Shown one piece after another: positions 16,674 to 25,889 of a DNA stretch of 64,000 bases; within the stretch, counting starts at the first letter, position 1, and each line of letters begins with the position of its first letter. The translations under genes were made by a program, and so were the position numbers. The notes beneath the pieces are model-generated. The model saw only the letters and a list, made by a program, of their open reading frames with translations. It was not told the DNA's origin and did no database searches. Source of the stretch: an uncultured Oscillospiraceae bacterium (GTDB lineage Bacteria > Bacillota > Clostridia > Oscillospirales > Oscillospiraceae); the NCBI GenBank assembly GCA_900754965.1, contig CAAEEO010000020.1:28635-92634 (forward strand). The letters are read 5' to 3'.

Positions 16674-17164
16674 CAGTATTTCCCCTTTCCTGCAATCTTC
16701 CGGACATCGTCCAGAATTTCAATGGGTACAAACTCTTCCAGACTGCCCCCGTGCCGTGCCACTTCTTTGACTGCGGAGGAGCTAAGGAAGGTATATTTCT
16801 CACTGGCTGTCAGGAACATGGTTTCCAGTTCCGGATTGATCTTCTTATTGATCAGCGCCATGGTGAATTCGTTTTCAAAATCGGTCACCGCCCGCAGACC
16901 TTTGACGATCACAGGGTGGTCGTATCGTTTGCTGTAATCCGCCAGCAGGCCATTATAATAGTCCACTTCCACATTGGGGAACCGGGCCGTGACCCGTCTG
17001 GCCATATCCAGTCTCTGCTCCGGAGTAAACATAGCCGTATCTTTTTCTCCGTTGACCATGATACACACGATCACCCGATCAAAAATTTTTGCCGTTCTCC
17101 GAATAATATTCAAATGCCCCAGTGTCAAGGGGTCAAAGCTGCCGGGGTAGATTGCAATTCTCAT
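16673..17164 (-). CDS. coaD: Phosphopantetheine adenylyltransferase CoaD
   Basis: Catalyses the fourth step of coenzyme A synthesis, 4'-phosphopantetheine + ATP to dephospho-CoA (163 aa). The nucleotidyltransferase signature GSFDPLTLGH is at residues 8-17 and the late SSSAVKEVA motif is present. Length equals the family norm. It overlaps rsmD by 4 bases and the coiled-coil gene by one. rsmD-coaD pairing is standard in Firmicutes. Confidence 0.97.
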   Translation of the reverse strand: MRIAIYPGSFDPLTLGHLNIIRRTAKIFDRVIVCIMVNGEKDTAMFTPEQRLDMARRVTARFPNVEVDYYNGLLADYSKRYDHPVIVKGLRAVTDFENEFTMALINKKINPELETMFLTASEKYTFLSSSAVKEVARHGGSLEEFVPIEILDDVRKIAGKGKY

Positions 17165-17706
17165 TTTTCTGATGTCCTTTTCCCACAGACTGTAATTTTG
17201 ATTTTGCCGTAGTTTCGCTCTTTTTCAATAAAATAAGGCTCCGGAAGGGCCGGAATGACCTTATCCTGACTACTTTCACAGATGATTATACCACCATCAT
17301 TGAGAATGTCAAATTTCACGATTTTATCCAGAGCGCTGTCGATCAGGCCGGTATCATAAGGGGGGTCCAGGAAAATCAGGTCGTACTTCCCGTCCCGGCC
17401 AAGAAATCCCACAGATTCGGTCTGCACCACTTCCCCAGTCATTTTGCAGCGGCTCAGATTCTCGCGGATCAGCGCCACAGCCTCCCGGCTCTCATCCACA
17501 AAGGTGACAGAGGCCGCGCCGCGGCTGAGGCATTCAATGCCCAGCTGACCAGTGCCTGCGAACAGATCCAACACCCGGCGTCCTTCAATATCAAACTGAA
17601 TGATGCTGAACACTGCCTCTTTCACACTGTCGGTGGTAGGGCGGATCTCCATTCCGATGGGTTCTTTCAATTTCCGGCCTCGGGCCGTTCCAGTGATTAC
17701 TCGCAT
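17161..17706 (-). CDS. rsmD: 16S rRNA (guanine966-N2)-methyltransferase RsmD
   Basis: A SAM-dependent methyltransferase (181 aa) acting on G966 of 16S rRNA during 30S assembly. It opens with RVITGTARGRKL, has the SAM loop VLDLFAGTGQLGIE and the catalytic D/NPPY-type motif LDPPYDTG. It starts inside the 3' end of uvrC (10-base overlap) and ends in coaD (ATGA). Confidence 0.96.
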   Translation of the reverse strand: MRVITGTARGRKLKEPIGMEIRPTTDSVKEAVFSIIQFDIEGRRVLDLFAGTGQLGIECLSRGAASVTFVDESREAVALIRENLSRCKMTGEVVQTESVGFLGRDGKYDLIFLDPPYDTGLIDSALDKIVKFDILNDGGIIICESSQDKVIPALPEPYFIEKERNYGKIKITVCGKRTSEK

Positions 17707-19532
17707 GGCGGTGTTTCCTCCTGTGGATGGTAATATTCATAGACAGCCCGGGCGATATTTTTCGCCACGACCTGACGCAATTCGTCAAAGCTCGCTGTTT
17801 TGATTGTATCCAAATTTTTGAATGTGTCAAGGAGTTTATTCCGGCTTTTCTCTCCGACCCCCGGAATTTTATCCAATTCCGATGTCAAACTCTCTTTCCG
17901 GAGAGAGCGTTGATAAGTAATGGCAAACCGGTGGGTCTCCTCCTGTATGGTACCGATCAGCGCAAATACTGCCGGGTTTCCGGAGATGCCCCGTTCCTGC
18001 CCGTCGGCGGACACCAGTTCCCGGGTCCGGTGCCGGTCGTCTTTCACCATACCAAAGGTGGGAACCATAATCCCGACCCGCTCCTGAGCCGCTTTTGCCG
18101 CCCGGACATGGGTCTGGCCGCCGTCGATCAGCAGCAGATCAGGCAGTTCGGCAAATTTTTCGTCTCCCTCCCTGGCATGGGTAAAACGGCGGAAAACCGC
18201 CTCCTCCATACTGGTGTAGTCGTCCTGGGTCTCTGTACTGCGGATACGGAATTTCCGATAGTCCTTTTTACTGGGCCGTCCCTCCCGGAACACCGTCATT
18301 GCCGCTACTATACCCGTATCCCCCAGGTTTGAAACATCGAACGCCTCGATCCGGCGGGGGAGCCGTTCCAACTGCAGCGCTTTCTGGAGCCACTCCAGCG
18401 TTTTGGAAGTGCGCTGCTGCACGCTGGTGGCCCGGAGGATCTCTTCCTTGGCATTCAACTGCGCCCGTTCCACCTGCCGCACCCGGTCGCCCCGCTGAGG
18501 ATGTTCCACACTGACCTTTCGTCCCGCCTGTTCAGACAGCGCGCCTGCCAGGTCCTCTGCCTCTTCCAATGCGACCGGCACAAGCACTGATTTCGGATAT
18601 GTCCCCCTGCGGACATAATACTGCATCAGCAGTCCCGGCAGCACTTCTTCATCGCTGCCGATCGGCTCCTCCATCAGTTCGTAATCTTTTCCGGCCAGAT
18701 CCCCATCCACGAAGTGGAGTACCGTGAAACATGTTTTTGCTCCGCGGACAAATCCGACCGCATCTGTATCCGCAAAAGCGGTGGCAATCACCCGTTGCCG
18801 ATTGGAAAGGCTCTCAATGGCGCGCAGCCGATCCCGGAATTCCGCAGCGCGCTCAAACTGCAGATTTTCCGCCGCCTGTTCCATTTCCCTCCGCAGTCGG
18901 TCCGTCAGTTCCCGGGTCTTGCCGGACAGGATCAGTCTTGCCTGCTCGATCCGTTCCATATATTCCCGCCGGGACCGCTCCCCGGTACACCACCCGGCAC
19001 AGGTATTCAGATGAAAGTTCAGACACGGCCGCCCTTTCCCCATATCCTGAGGAAATTTCATGGAACAAGTGGGCAATCCCAGGGTCTTGCTGATGGTTTC
19101 AATGATCTCCCGGCTCACATTCCGGCCGCCGAAAGGGCCGAAATATTCTGCCCCATCTTCCGCAGTTCGCCCGACAATGGAAAATCGCGGATACGGCTCA
19201 CCGCTCAGTCGGATAAAAGGGTATCCTTTATCATCCTTGAGCAGGATATTATACTTGGGTTTGTGGCGCTTGATGAGAGAGTTTTCCAGCATCAGCGCTT
19301 CCAGTTCCGAATTGACGACGATTACATCAAAGTCCGCCACATTGGACACCATCGCCGCCACCTTCGGCAAATGCTCGCCGTGGAAATAGCTGGTGACCCG
19401 ATTTTTCAGTTTTTTTGCCTTGCCGACATAGATTACTTCTCCGCCCTTGTTTTTCATGATGTACACACCGGGCAGCAGCGGCAGTTTATTGGCTTTTTCC
19501 CGGAGCGTGTCCAGGATTGTTGTTTCCTGCAA
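17697..19532 (-). CDS. uvrC: Excinuclease ABC subunit C (UvrC)
   Basis: The nuclease subunit of UvrABC repair, cutting both sides of DNA lesions (611 aa). Domains in order: GIY-YIG nuclease (LPGVYIMKNKGG, VIYVGKAKKL), a UVR segment, the RNase H-like C-terminal nuclease (DVSNLGDTG, LLIDGGQTH) and tandem HhH (IPGVGEKSRNKLL). The start is TTG at 19532, 6 bases after GGAGGGG. In-frame codons up to 19583 read through the HPr terminator and are rejected. It heads the uvrC-rsmD-coaD operon. Confidence 0.95.
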   Translation of the reverse strand: MQETTILDTLREKANKLPLLPGVYIMKNKGGEVIYVGKAKKLKNRVTSYFHGEHLPKVAAMVSNVADFDVIVVNSELEALMLENSLIKRHKPKYNILLKDDKGYPFIRLSGEPYPRFSIVGRTAEDGAEYFGPFGGRNVSREIIETISKTLGLPTCSMKFPQDMGKGRPCLNFHLNTCAGWCTGERSRREYMERIEQARLILSGKTRELTDRLRREMEQAAENLQFERAAEFRDRLRAIESLSNRQRVIATAFADTDAVGFVRGAKTCFTVLHFVDGDLAGKDYELMEEPIGSDEEVLPGLLMQYYVRRGTYPKSVLVPVALEEAEDLAGALSEQAGRKVSVEHPQRGDRVRQVERAQLNAKEEILRATSVQQRTSKTLEWLQKALQLERLPRRIEAFDVSNLGDTGIVAAMTVFREGRPSKKDYRKFRIRSTETQDDYTSMEEAVFRRFTHAREGDEKFAELPDLLLIDGGQTHVRAAKAAQERVGIMVPTFGMVKDDRHRTRELVSADGQERGISGNPAVFALIGTIQEETHRFAITYQRSLRKESLTSELDKIPGVGEKSRNKLLDTFKNLDTIKTASFDELRQVVAKNIARAVYEYYHPQEETPPCE

Positions 19533-19544
19533 GGAGATCCCCTC

Positions 19545-19580
19545 CAAAAGAAAACATGGGCGTGTTAAAACACGCCCATG
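19545..19580 (-). terminator. Rho-independent terminator of ptsH, abutting the uvrC RBS
   Basis: Perfect 12-bp arms CATGGGCGTGTT / AACACGCCCATG (19555-19566, 19569-19580). On the minus strand the hairpin is followed by TTTTCTTTT and at once by the GGAGGGG of uvrC. uvrC has no separate promoter in this gap, so readthrough may feed it. Confidence 0.85.
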
Positions 19581-19598
19581 CACAAATTCATGTATTGA

Positions 19599-19862
19599 TT
19601 ACTCGGAAAACTCGTTTTCCACCAGCTGTGCCAGCGTCGCAATGGCGGCGGACTCATCCACACCGTCTGCGATGATCGTCATCGGAGTTCCCTTCACAAT
19701 GCCCAGGGACAGAACGCCCAACAGGCTCTTAGCATTGACCCTCCGGTCTTCTTTCTCCACCCAAATGCTGCTCTTGAACTCATTTGCTTTCTGAATAAAG
19801 AAGGTCGCGGGACGCGCGTGCAGACCTACCTGATTGTTGATAACTACTTCTTTCGAGACCAT
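19599..19862 (-). CDS. ptsH: Phosphocarrier protein HPr
   Basis: An 87-residue phosphocarrier of the PEP:sugar phosphotransferase system. The active His lies in GLHARPA (His15 region) and the regulatory Ser in KSLLGVLSLG (Ser46 region), so it can take part in both sugar uptake and catabolite control; Crh paralogues lack the His. The start is ATG at 19862 with AAGGAG 8 bases upstream; an in-frame GTG lies three codons earlier, too close to that site. It is monocistronic, not next to ptsI. Confidence 0.95.
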   Translation of the reverse strand: MVSKEVVINNQVGLHARPATFFIQKANEFKSSIWVEKEDRRVNAKSLLGVLSLGIVKGTPMTIIADGVDESAAIATLAQLVENEFSE

Positions 19863-19935
19863 ACTCGCCACTCCTTAAAACACAATAAAATCGCTTTCAT
19901 AACTGTTTGCGATCGAAGGTCAATTTGACATAAAT

Positions 19936-19964
19936 AAAATACCAAATTTAATTAAAATCGTCAA
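19936..19964 (-). promoter_or_regulatory. Sigma-A promoter of ptsH
   Basis: On the minus strand TTGACG (19959-19964), 17-base spacer, TATTTT (19936-19941), in an AT-rich 150-base gap between mutS2 and ptsH. A second, weaker pair (TTGACC-16-TATGAA) lies closer to the gene. Confidence 0.6.
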
Positions 19965-20021
19965 CTGAAAACCGTTCTTTTTGTCGCTTTGAACATATAT
20001 CACAGTCCAAAATTCTCGGTT

Positions 20022-22406
20022 TTATTTCAGTTCTACCACAGTTACGCCCGTTTCTCCCTCGCCGAATCTGCCCAGTCGGAAGGATTTCACCCGCTTGTGC
20101 CGGCGCAGAGTATCGTGTACAGTCTGACGCAGAGCGCCGGTCCCCTTTCCGTGGATGATCCGAACGCTCTCCATATGGTTCATGGACGCATCATCAATGT
20201 AGCGTTCCACCACGGGAACGGCCTCGATTGTCTCCATCCCGCGGATATCGATTTCAGACGGGACCGCTGCACTGCGCAGCTGCACATGGCTGCCGCTGCG
20301 CGGCTTGGCCGCCTGTTTTTTCGGCTGTTCCGGCAGCAGATATACTTCATTTTCCCGGGCAGTCACCCGCATGATCCCTGCTTTCAGATACAATGTCCGG
20401 TCTGCGGAGATTTCTGTCACCTCTGCCTGAATTCCCATAGACAGAATCTCCACCACATCCCCTTCCCGAATGGGACGGGCAGATTTTTTCTGCTCCTTCG
20501 CCTGCTGTTTCTGCTGGGCGTGCTTTTCCTGGGCCTCATTCAGGCGGCGGCGCAGCGCTGCGCGATCCTCATTGGTTTTCCGATGGTCACTTTCTTCCTG
20601 AATCTCTGCTTTCATCCGGTCCAGTTCCTGGAAGGTGCGTTCTGCCTCTGCCCGGGCATCCGCGAGGATCTTCTCCGCCTCTCGCCGGGCTTTTTCGTTG
20701 GACATTTCCAGGCGCACATCCAGCTCCGCTTTCATTCGTGCCGCCTGCTTGCTGTCCTCCTGTGCTTTCCGGAGCAGCCGATCCGTTTCCTCTTTTTCCC
20801 GTTCCATCGATTGACGCAGAGCATCCAGTTTGGAGATGGTGTCCTCAAAGCTGGCACTCTCCGTGCCCACACGGCTGCGGGCATCTTCAATAATCTCCTC
20901 CGGCAGCCCCAATCGTCTGGAAATTGCAAACGCGTTGGATTTTCCGGGAATTCCCACCAGAAGATGATACGTAGGACGCAAAGTCTCCACATCAAACTCA
21001 CAGGAGGCGTTGACCACACCGGGAGAGGTGGTGGCATAGACTTTCAGCTCGGCATAATGGGTGGTAGCCGTGACGAATGCCCCCCGTTTCCGCACTTCTT
21101 CAATAATGGCAATGGCCAGTGCGGCGCCCTCAGTGGGGTCTGTCCCGGCTCCCAGCTCGTCAAAAAGCACCAGAGATTTGTCCCCACAGGCGTCCAAAAT
21201 GCGCACAATATTGGTCATATGGGAAGAAAAGGTGGACAGGGACTGCTCAATGCTCTGTTCATCACCAATATCTGCCAGAATGGCTGAAAAGACCGGCACG
21301 CAGCTGCCGTCCCCGGCAGGGATATGCAGTCCGCACTGAGCCATGGCGTTGAGCAGGCCCACAGTTTTCAGCGTCACCGTTTTACCGCCGGTGTTGGGGC
21401 CGGTGACCACCATGGTATCGAACTCTTCCCCCAGTTCCACCGTGATGGGCACCGCCGTTTCTTTTGGCAGCAGCGGATGCCGGGCGTTCAGCAGCCGCAT
21501 GGTCCGTTCCGACAGTTCCGGCTCCATACCGCCCATCTGGTAACTCAATTTTGCTTTGGCAAAGATCAGATCCAACTGGGTCAGCACCACATAGTCCAAA
21601 TCAATGGCCTCCCGATGGGACGCACAATCGGCAGACAATTCCATCAGAATCCGTTCGATCTCAGCTTTCTCCTTGGCACGCAGTTCCCGCAGCTCGTTAT
21701 TGGCTTTCACAGAGGCCATAGGTTCCACAAACAGCGTGGCCCCGGAGGCGGAAACATCGTGTACCAGTCCCGGAACCTCGCCCCGGTGCTCGGCTTTCAC
21801 CGGCACCACATACCGCTCAGAACGGGTGGTGATGATCGGCTCCTGCAGCGCCTTTGCATAGGACGGAGAGGAGATAATCTTTTGCAGGCTGTCTCGCGCC
21901 CGCGCTGCCGCCGCCCGAATCTGCCGCCGGATGGTAGCCAGTTCCGGACTGGCTGCATCGGCAATCTCATCTTCGCCCACAATGGAACTTGTGATCTTCT
22001 CTTCCAAAAATTTATTGGCCTGAAGAGAGGAAAACAGGTGATCGATCACCGTTTTCTCCCCCAGTGTCCGGTCATTTTCACCGTATGCCCGAATGGTCCG
22101 GGCGCAGGTCAGCACTTTTGCGATAGCGAGCAGTTCCAGGGTATTCAGCGTGCCGCCCAGATCTGCTCTGGACAGAGAAGAGCGCACATCCTGGATGCCG
22201 TAAAAAGACGGGCTGCCCTTGAGCACCATCATCTGCGCCGCAGCTGAAGTTTCTGCCAGAAGCCGACGCACCGCCCCACGCTCGCTGGTGGGACGCAGTT
22301 GTCTGGCGGCCTGCTTGGCGGTTTCGCTCACCGCCTGGGCCGCCAGCATTTCCAATACCTGGGGAAGTTCCAGCGTCCCCAGAGATTTTTCCTGTTGTGT
22401 TTCCAT
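20022..22406 (-). CDS. mutS2: MutS2 ATPase with C-terminal Smr domain
   Basis: A 794-residue MutS-family dimer. It lacks the mismatch-binding N-terminal domain and has the core/clamp region, the ABC-type ATPase with Walker A TGPNTGGKT (about 335) and Walker B LVLFDELGAGTDP, a long coiled coil (about 515-620), a KOW-like stretch, and an Smr domain with IDIRG and the HGKGTGALR loop. Family roles include suppression of recombination and, in B. subtilis, splitting of collided ribosomes (RqcU). It lies 3 bases after recO, at the end of the yqfC-recO run. Confidence 0.95.
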   Translation of the reverse strand: METQQEKSLGTLELPQVLEMLAAQAVSETAKQAARQLRPTSERGAVRRLLAETSAAAQMMVLKGSPSFYGIQDVRSSLSRADLGGTLNTLELLAIAKVLTCARTIRAYGENDRTLGEKTVIDHLFSSLQANKFLEEKITSSIVGEDEIADAASPELATIRRQIRAAAARARDSLQKIISSPSYAKALQEPIITTRSERYVVPVKAEHRGEVPGLVHDVSASGATLFVEPMASVKANNELRELRAKEKAEIERILMELSADCASHREAIDLDYVVLTQLDLIFAKAKLSYQMGGMEPELSERTMRLLNARHPLLPKETAVPITVELGEEFDTMVVTGPNTGGKTVTLKTVGLLNAMAQCGLHIPAGDGSCVPVFSAILADIGDEQSIEQSLSTFSSHMTNIVRILDACGDKSLVLFDELGAGTDPTEGAALAIAIIEEVRKRGAFVTATTHYAELKVYATTSPGVVNASCEFDVETLRPTYHLLVGIPGKSNAFAISRRLGLPEEIIEDARSRVGTESASFEDTISKLDALRQSMEREKEETDRLLRKAQEDSKQAARMKAELDVRLEMSNEKARREAEKILADARAEAERTFQELDRMKAEIQEESDHRKTNEDRAALRRRLNEAQEKHAQQKQQAKEQKKSARPIREGDVVEILSMGIQAEVTEISADRTLYLKAGIMRVTARENEVYLLPEQPKKQAAKPRSGSHVQLRSAAVPSEIDIRGMETIEAVPVVERYIDDASMNHMESVRIIHGKGTGALRQTVHDTLRRHKRVKSFRLGRFGEGETGVTVVELK

Positions 22407-22409
22407 AAA

Positions 22410-23144
22410 TTATCCCTTGATTCGTTTATAATACTCCAATGCCGGAAAATTCCGTTCCAGCTGACTGAGCAGATACAGCTCACTGGTCACATAGAATTCC
22501 CGTGCCGCATCTCCGGTCAGACTGAAGGAAAACAGTTTCCTCGCCGGGGCATGGGCCACATAGCGCATGGCTTGCAGGCAATCCGGGGAAAGTTCCGCCC
22601 CGCCCCGCCGGTCACACGCACTGCACACCAGTCCGCCCATCCGGGGAGAAAAACTCATAGGTCCTTCCGTCCGGCCGCACAGCACACAGCCGTCCAGAAA
22701 CGGCGCATAGCCCGTCAGACAGGCCAAACGCAGCTCAAAGGCCCCTTTCACCTGTTCCCGGGGACACAGATCCCGGCTCAAAGCGTACAGGCTGTTCAGA
22801 CCCAACTGCAGCACACCGGCCGTGGGCACATCTTCCACGGACACAGTCTCCAGTACTTCTGCCAGATAAGCCGCCACTGCCATGCTCTCCAGATCCGACC
22901 GCAGGCCTTCAAAGCTGTCCAACACCGTGCCCTCCCGCACCGTCCAACGACCCCGGTTGCCAAACAGCGTCAGCTCCCCGTAAGTCAGCACCTGGGTGGC
23001 TGCGCCGAATTTACTGGTCTTTCGCAAGGCCCCCGGCGCTTTCAGCGTCATTTTGCCGTCCGAATCGGTGAGCACCGTCAAAATACGGTCTGCCTCTTTG
23101 TATTTTACTTCCCGCAGCACCAACGCCCTGACGGTTTTGAACAT
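22410..23144 (-). CDS. recO: DNA repair protein RecO
   Basis: A recombination mediator (244 aa) that with RecR loads RecA onto SSB-coated DNA. It has an N-terminal OB fold (KTVRALVLREVKYKEADRIL) and a zinc-binding C-x2-C pair (CVLC and CSAC). The ATG at 23144 follows AAGGGG by 8 bases; the in-frame extension to 23216 overlaps the upstream small gene and is rejected. It lies between yqzL and mutS2. Confidence 0.95.
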   Translation of the reverse strand: MFKTVRALVLREVKYKEADRILTVLTDSDGKMTLKAPGALRKTSKFGAATQVLTYGELTLFGNRGRWTVREGTVLDSFEGLRSDLESMAVAAYLAEVLETVSVEDVPTAGVLQLGLNSLYALSRDLCPREQVKGAFELRLACLTGYAPFLDGCVLCGRTEGPMSFSPRMGGLVCSACDRRGGAELSPDCLQAMRYVAHAPARKLFSFSLTGDAAREFYVTSELYLLSQLERNFPALEYYKRIKG

Positions 23145-23178
23145 CGTATGTACCCCTTCGGCCCGGGAGCGGAACCGT

Positions 23179-23295
23179 TTAGTCCGCCCCTGTATTTTCA
23201 GTGTTCCTGTCCGCACCCAGTCCGGCCCTGTATAACAGCCAGCAGACAGGGTCTCCTGTGGTGCTGAACACGTCCCACAGACATTGCAGATCCAT
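23179..23295 (-). CDS. yqzL: YqzL-like small protein
   Basis: A 38-residue reading frame between era and recO with a strong site AAAGGAGG 8 bases before its ATG. The translation begins MDLQCLWDVFSTTGDPVCWL and has the pattern W-x2-F-x2-T-G-x-P-x4-L-L-Y expected of the YqzL family. B. subtilis yqzL occupies the same place between era and recO. Function of the family is unknown. Gaps are 85 bases after era and 34 before recO. Confidence 0.8.
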   Translation of the reverse strand: MDLQCLWDVFSTTGDPVCWLLYRAGLGADRNTENTGAD

Positions 23296-23380
23296 TTTTG
23301 CCGCCTCCTTTTGGGAATGCATCATTAGGTTTCCCGGAAACAGGCAAAATTATGACTGCAATCTCTCCCCATTCCGGCGA

Positions 23381-24274
23381 TCAGCCGTCGTAGCTGTAGC
23401 CGAAATTCCGCAGACGGGACTCGGAATCTCTCCACCGTTCCTGGATTTTCACAAAGGTCTGCAAGTATACCTTTGCGTCCAGGAAATTTTCCATATCTTT
23501 CCGCGCCATTTCGCCGATTTTCTTCAGCATGGCGCCTTTTTTTCCGATGATGATGCCCTTGTGGCTTTCCTTCTCACAGACGATGGTGGCATCAATCTCC
23601 ACCACACCGTCTTCCCGGGTGTGAAACCGGGTGATCTCCACAGCCGTGCCATGGGGAATCTCATGCTGCAGGCACAGCAGCAGCTTTTCCCGAATGAACT
23701 CTGCGCAGATCTGCCGCTCCGGCTGGTCGGTGATCATATCCTCCGGGAACAGCGCCGGCCCTTCAATGGCAAACTTGCGCAGCTCGTCCACCAGTTCTTC
23801 CAGACCCGTTCCCTTCCGTGCAGACACCGGCACCACGGCGTCAAAGTTATGTTCCTGGGTATATGCCGCGATCACAGCCAGCAGATCCTGCTTGTCCACC
23901 GTGTCGATCTTATTGATGACCAGGACAGAGGGCGCGCGGCTGGCCTTGATTTTTGCGATCAGCTGTTTTTCCTGTTCGCCCACATTGGCGATAGGTTCCA
24001 CCACCAGTGCGATTACATCCACATCCGCCACGGACTCTTCCACCACTTTGACCATGTAATCGCCCAAACGGTTTTTGGCCCGGTGGAATCCCGGGGTGTC
24101 CATCAGCACAATCTGTGTCTCGTCCCGCTCCAATACCGCAAAAATACGGTTCCGGGTGGTCTGGGGTTTATTGGACACAATGGAAATTTTTTCCCCCACC
24201 AGGGCATTGGTCAGGGTAGACTTGCCCACATTCGGGCGGCCCGCAAGGGTGACCATCACATTTTTCGTTATCAT
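23381..24274 (-). CDS. era: GTPase Era
   Basis: A Ras-like GTPase (297 aa) with a C-terminal KH domain that binds the 3' end of 16S rRNA in 30S assembly. G motifs: GRPNVGKST (G1), DTPGF (G3), NKID (G4) and SARKG (G5). The KH loop GIIIGKKGAMLKKIG follows. The ATG at 24274 overlaps the ybeY stop (ATGA), which fixes the start over an in-frame codon at 24316. Confidence 0.97.
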   Translation of the reverse strand: MITKNVMVTLAGRPNVGKSTLTNALVGEKISIVSNKPQTTRNRIFAVLERDETQIVLMDTPGFHRAKNRLGDYMVKVVEESVADVDVIALVVEPIANVGEQEKQLIAKIKASRAPSVLVINKIDTVDKQDLLAVIAAYTQEHNFDAVVPVSARKGTGLEELVDELRKFAIEGPALFPEDMITDQPERQICAEFIREKLLLCLQHEIPHGTAVEITRFHTREDGVVEIDATIVCEKESHKGIIIGKKGAMLKKIGEMARKDMENFLDAKVYLQTFVKIQERWRDSESRLRNFGYSYDG

Positions 24275-24807
24275 TTCTCTGTCTCTCCTTCCAGACCAAG
24301 CTGTGCCATGATGCATTTTTCGTGGGCACGCATCAGCCGTTTCTCTTCGCCCTCATCCATGTGGTCATACCCCAGCAAATGCAGCACGGAATGCACAGCC
24401 AAATAGCACAGTTCCCGCTCCAGACTGTGTCCGTATTCCTCTGCCTGCCGGCGGCACTGGGCCACATCGATAACCATATCCCCCAGGAAAATCCGACCTG
24501 TGGCCGGTTCCTGTTCACACACTGCCGGGTCAAATGCCTCCGGAGTCAATTCATTGAACGGGAAGGACAGCACATCCGTATGCCGGTCCACGCCCCGCTG
24601 GGCCAGATTGATCTCATGGATTCGCCGATCGCCGGTCAGCATGATCTCGACCCGGCAGGGAACGGTCACATTCTCCATTGCCAGTGCCGTCCGCACGGCT
24701 TTCCGCAGCATCCGGCACAGGCCCCGCACTTCCCTGCGGGGCAGATCACCGTAAATATTGATTTCATGGGAAAGGAAAATTCCCAATCCCCTCCAACTTG
24801 TTTTCAT
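24271..24807 (-). CDS. ybeY: Endoribonuclease YbeY
   Basis: A zinc-dependent rRNA maturation factor (178 aa). The metal site HSVLHLLGYDH (His-x3-His-x5-His) and the preceding DVLSFPFNE and LGDMVID motifs are intact. GAGGG lies about 9 bases before the ATG; the first 15 residues are poorly supported, and a start slightly downstream is possible. It lies 56 bases after phoH and is coupled to era. Confidence 0.94.
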   Translation of the reverse strand: MKTSWRGLGIFLSHEINIYGDLPRREVRGLCRMLRKAVRTALAMENVTVPCRVEIMLTGDRRIHEINLAQRGVDRHTDVLSFPFNELTPEAFDPAVCEQEPATGRIFLGDMVIDVAQCRRQAEEYGHSLERELCYLAVHSVLHLLGYDHMDEGEEKRLMRAHEKCIMAQLGLEGETEK

Positions 24808-24863
24808 GGCTGTATACCCTCACTTTCCGTTTCCGATCCTTGTACGGATCGTCCCGTAATCGA

Positions 24864-25889
24864 TTACTTTCGTTCCAATTTTTTTCGTTCTGCCACTTTT
24901 CTTCCGGCAGGTTTTTCCTGCCCCCGCTCCGTTCCATGGGCCTTGTCGTCCCGCTCGTAAGCCTCAATAATCTTTTGCACCAGTTCGTGCCGCACCACAT
25001 CCGCACCGGACAGGCGGCAGATGGCAATATCTTCCACACCGTCCAGTACCCGCATCGCCTCTTTCAGTCCGGAGACCTTGTCTGCCGGCAGGTCAATCTG
25101 GGTCACATCGCCGGTAATCACAATTTTGGAACCAAATCCCAACCGGGTCAGAAACATCTTCATCTGCTCCCGACTGGTGTTCTGGGCCTCGTCCAGAATA
25201 ATAAAACTGTCATCCAGTGTGCGCCCACGCATATAGGCCAGAGGCGCCACTTCAATATTGCCCCGCTCCAGATACTTCTGGTAGGTTTCCATCCCCAGCA
25301 TTTCATACAGCGCATCATACAGCGGCCGCAGATACGGGTCCACCTTGCTTTGCAAATCGCCGGGCAAGAATCCCAACCGCTCTCCGGCTTCCACCGCAGG
25401 GCGGGTCAGAATGATGCGGTTGACTTTTTCCGCCCGGAACGCCGCCACCGCAGCAGCCACTGCCAGATAGGTCTTTCCGGTACCGGCCGGGCCGATGCCC
25501 AGGGTGACGGTATTTTCCATAATTGCCCGGACATAATTTTTCTGTCCGATGGTCTTGGCCTTGATGGGTTTTCCCTTGGCTGTGACACACACCACATCTT
25601 TTGCCAGTTCCGGAATACTGTTCTCCCGGCCCTCTCCCACCAGTTTCATGATATACCGAACATTCTGGGAGTCAATCTCCTCCCCTTTGGCAGCCAGATT
25701 CAGCAGTCCCGTAATGGCCTTCTCCGCCAACATCACTGCCTCCGGCTCGCCGGTGATCCGGAGCTGTTCCTCCCGATTCACCACCTGTACACCGTATTCA
25801 CTTTCAATGATCCGCAAATTCTGGTCAAACGAGCCGAACACATTGATCACATGTTCCACGCGCTCTACGGGGATCGTTTTTTCAATCAT
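24864..25889 (-). CDS. phoH: PhoH-family ATPase
   Basis: A 341-residue P-loop protein with an N-terminal KH-like RNA-binding region and a PhoH ATPase domain: Walker A GIGPAGTGKTYLA, Walker B FIILDEAQN, then TGDVTQIDLP. The biochemical role is thought to be an RNA helicase/ATPase linked to YbeY. The start at 25889 is chosen because AGAGG lies 9 bases upstream; the in-frame ATG at 25913 has no site. It overlaps yqfD by 8 bases. The C-terminal 25 residues are Lys/Arg/Glu-rich and probably disordered. Confidence 0.94.
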   Translation of the reverse strand: MIEKTIPVERVEHVINVFGSFDQNLRIIESEYGVQVVNREEQLRITGEPEAVMLAEKAITGLLNLAAKGEEIDSQNVRYIMKLVGEGRENSIPELAKDVVCVTAKGKPIKAKTIGQKNYVRAIMENTVTLGIGPAGTGKTYLAVAAAVAAFRAEKVNRIILTRPAVEAGERLGFLPGDLQSKVDPYLRPLYDALYEMLGMETYQKYLERGNIEVAPLAYMRGRTLDDSFIILDEAQNTSREQMKMFLTRLGFGSKIVITGDVTQIDLPADKVSGLKEAMRVLDGVEDIAICRLSGADVVRHELVQKIIEAYERDDKAHGTERGQEKPAGRKVAERKKLERK

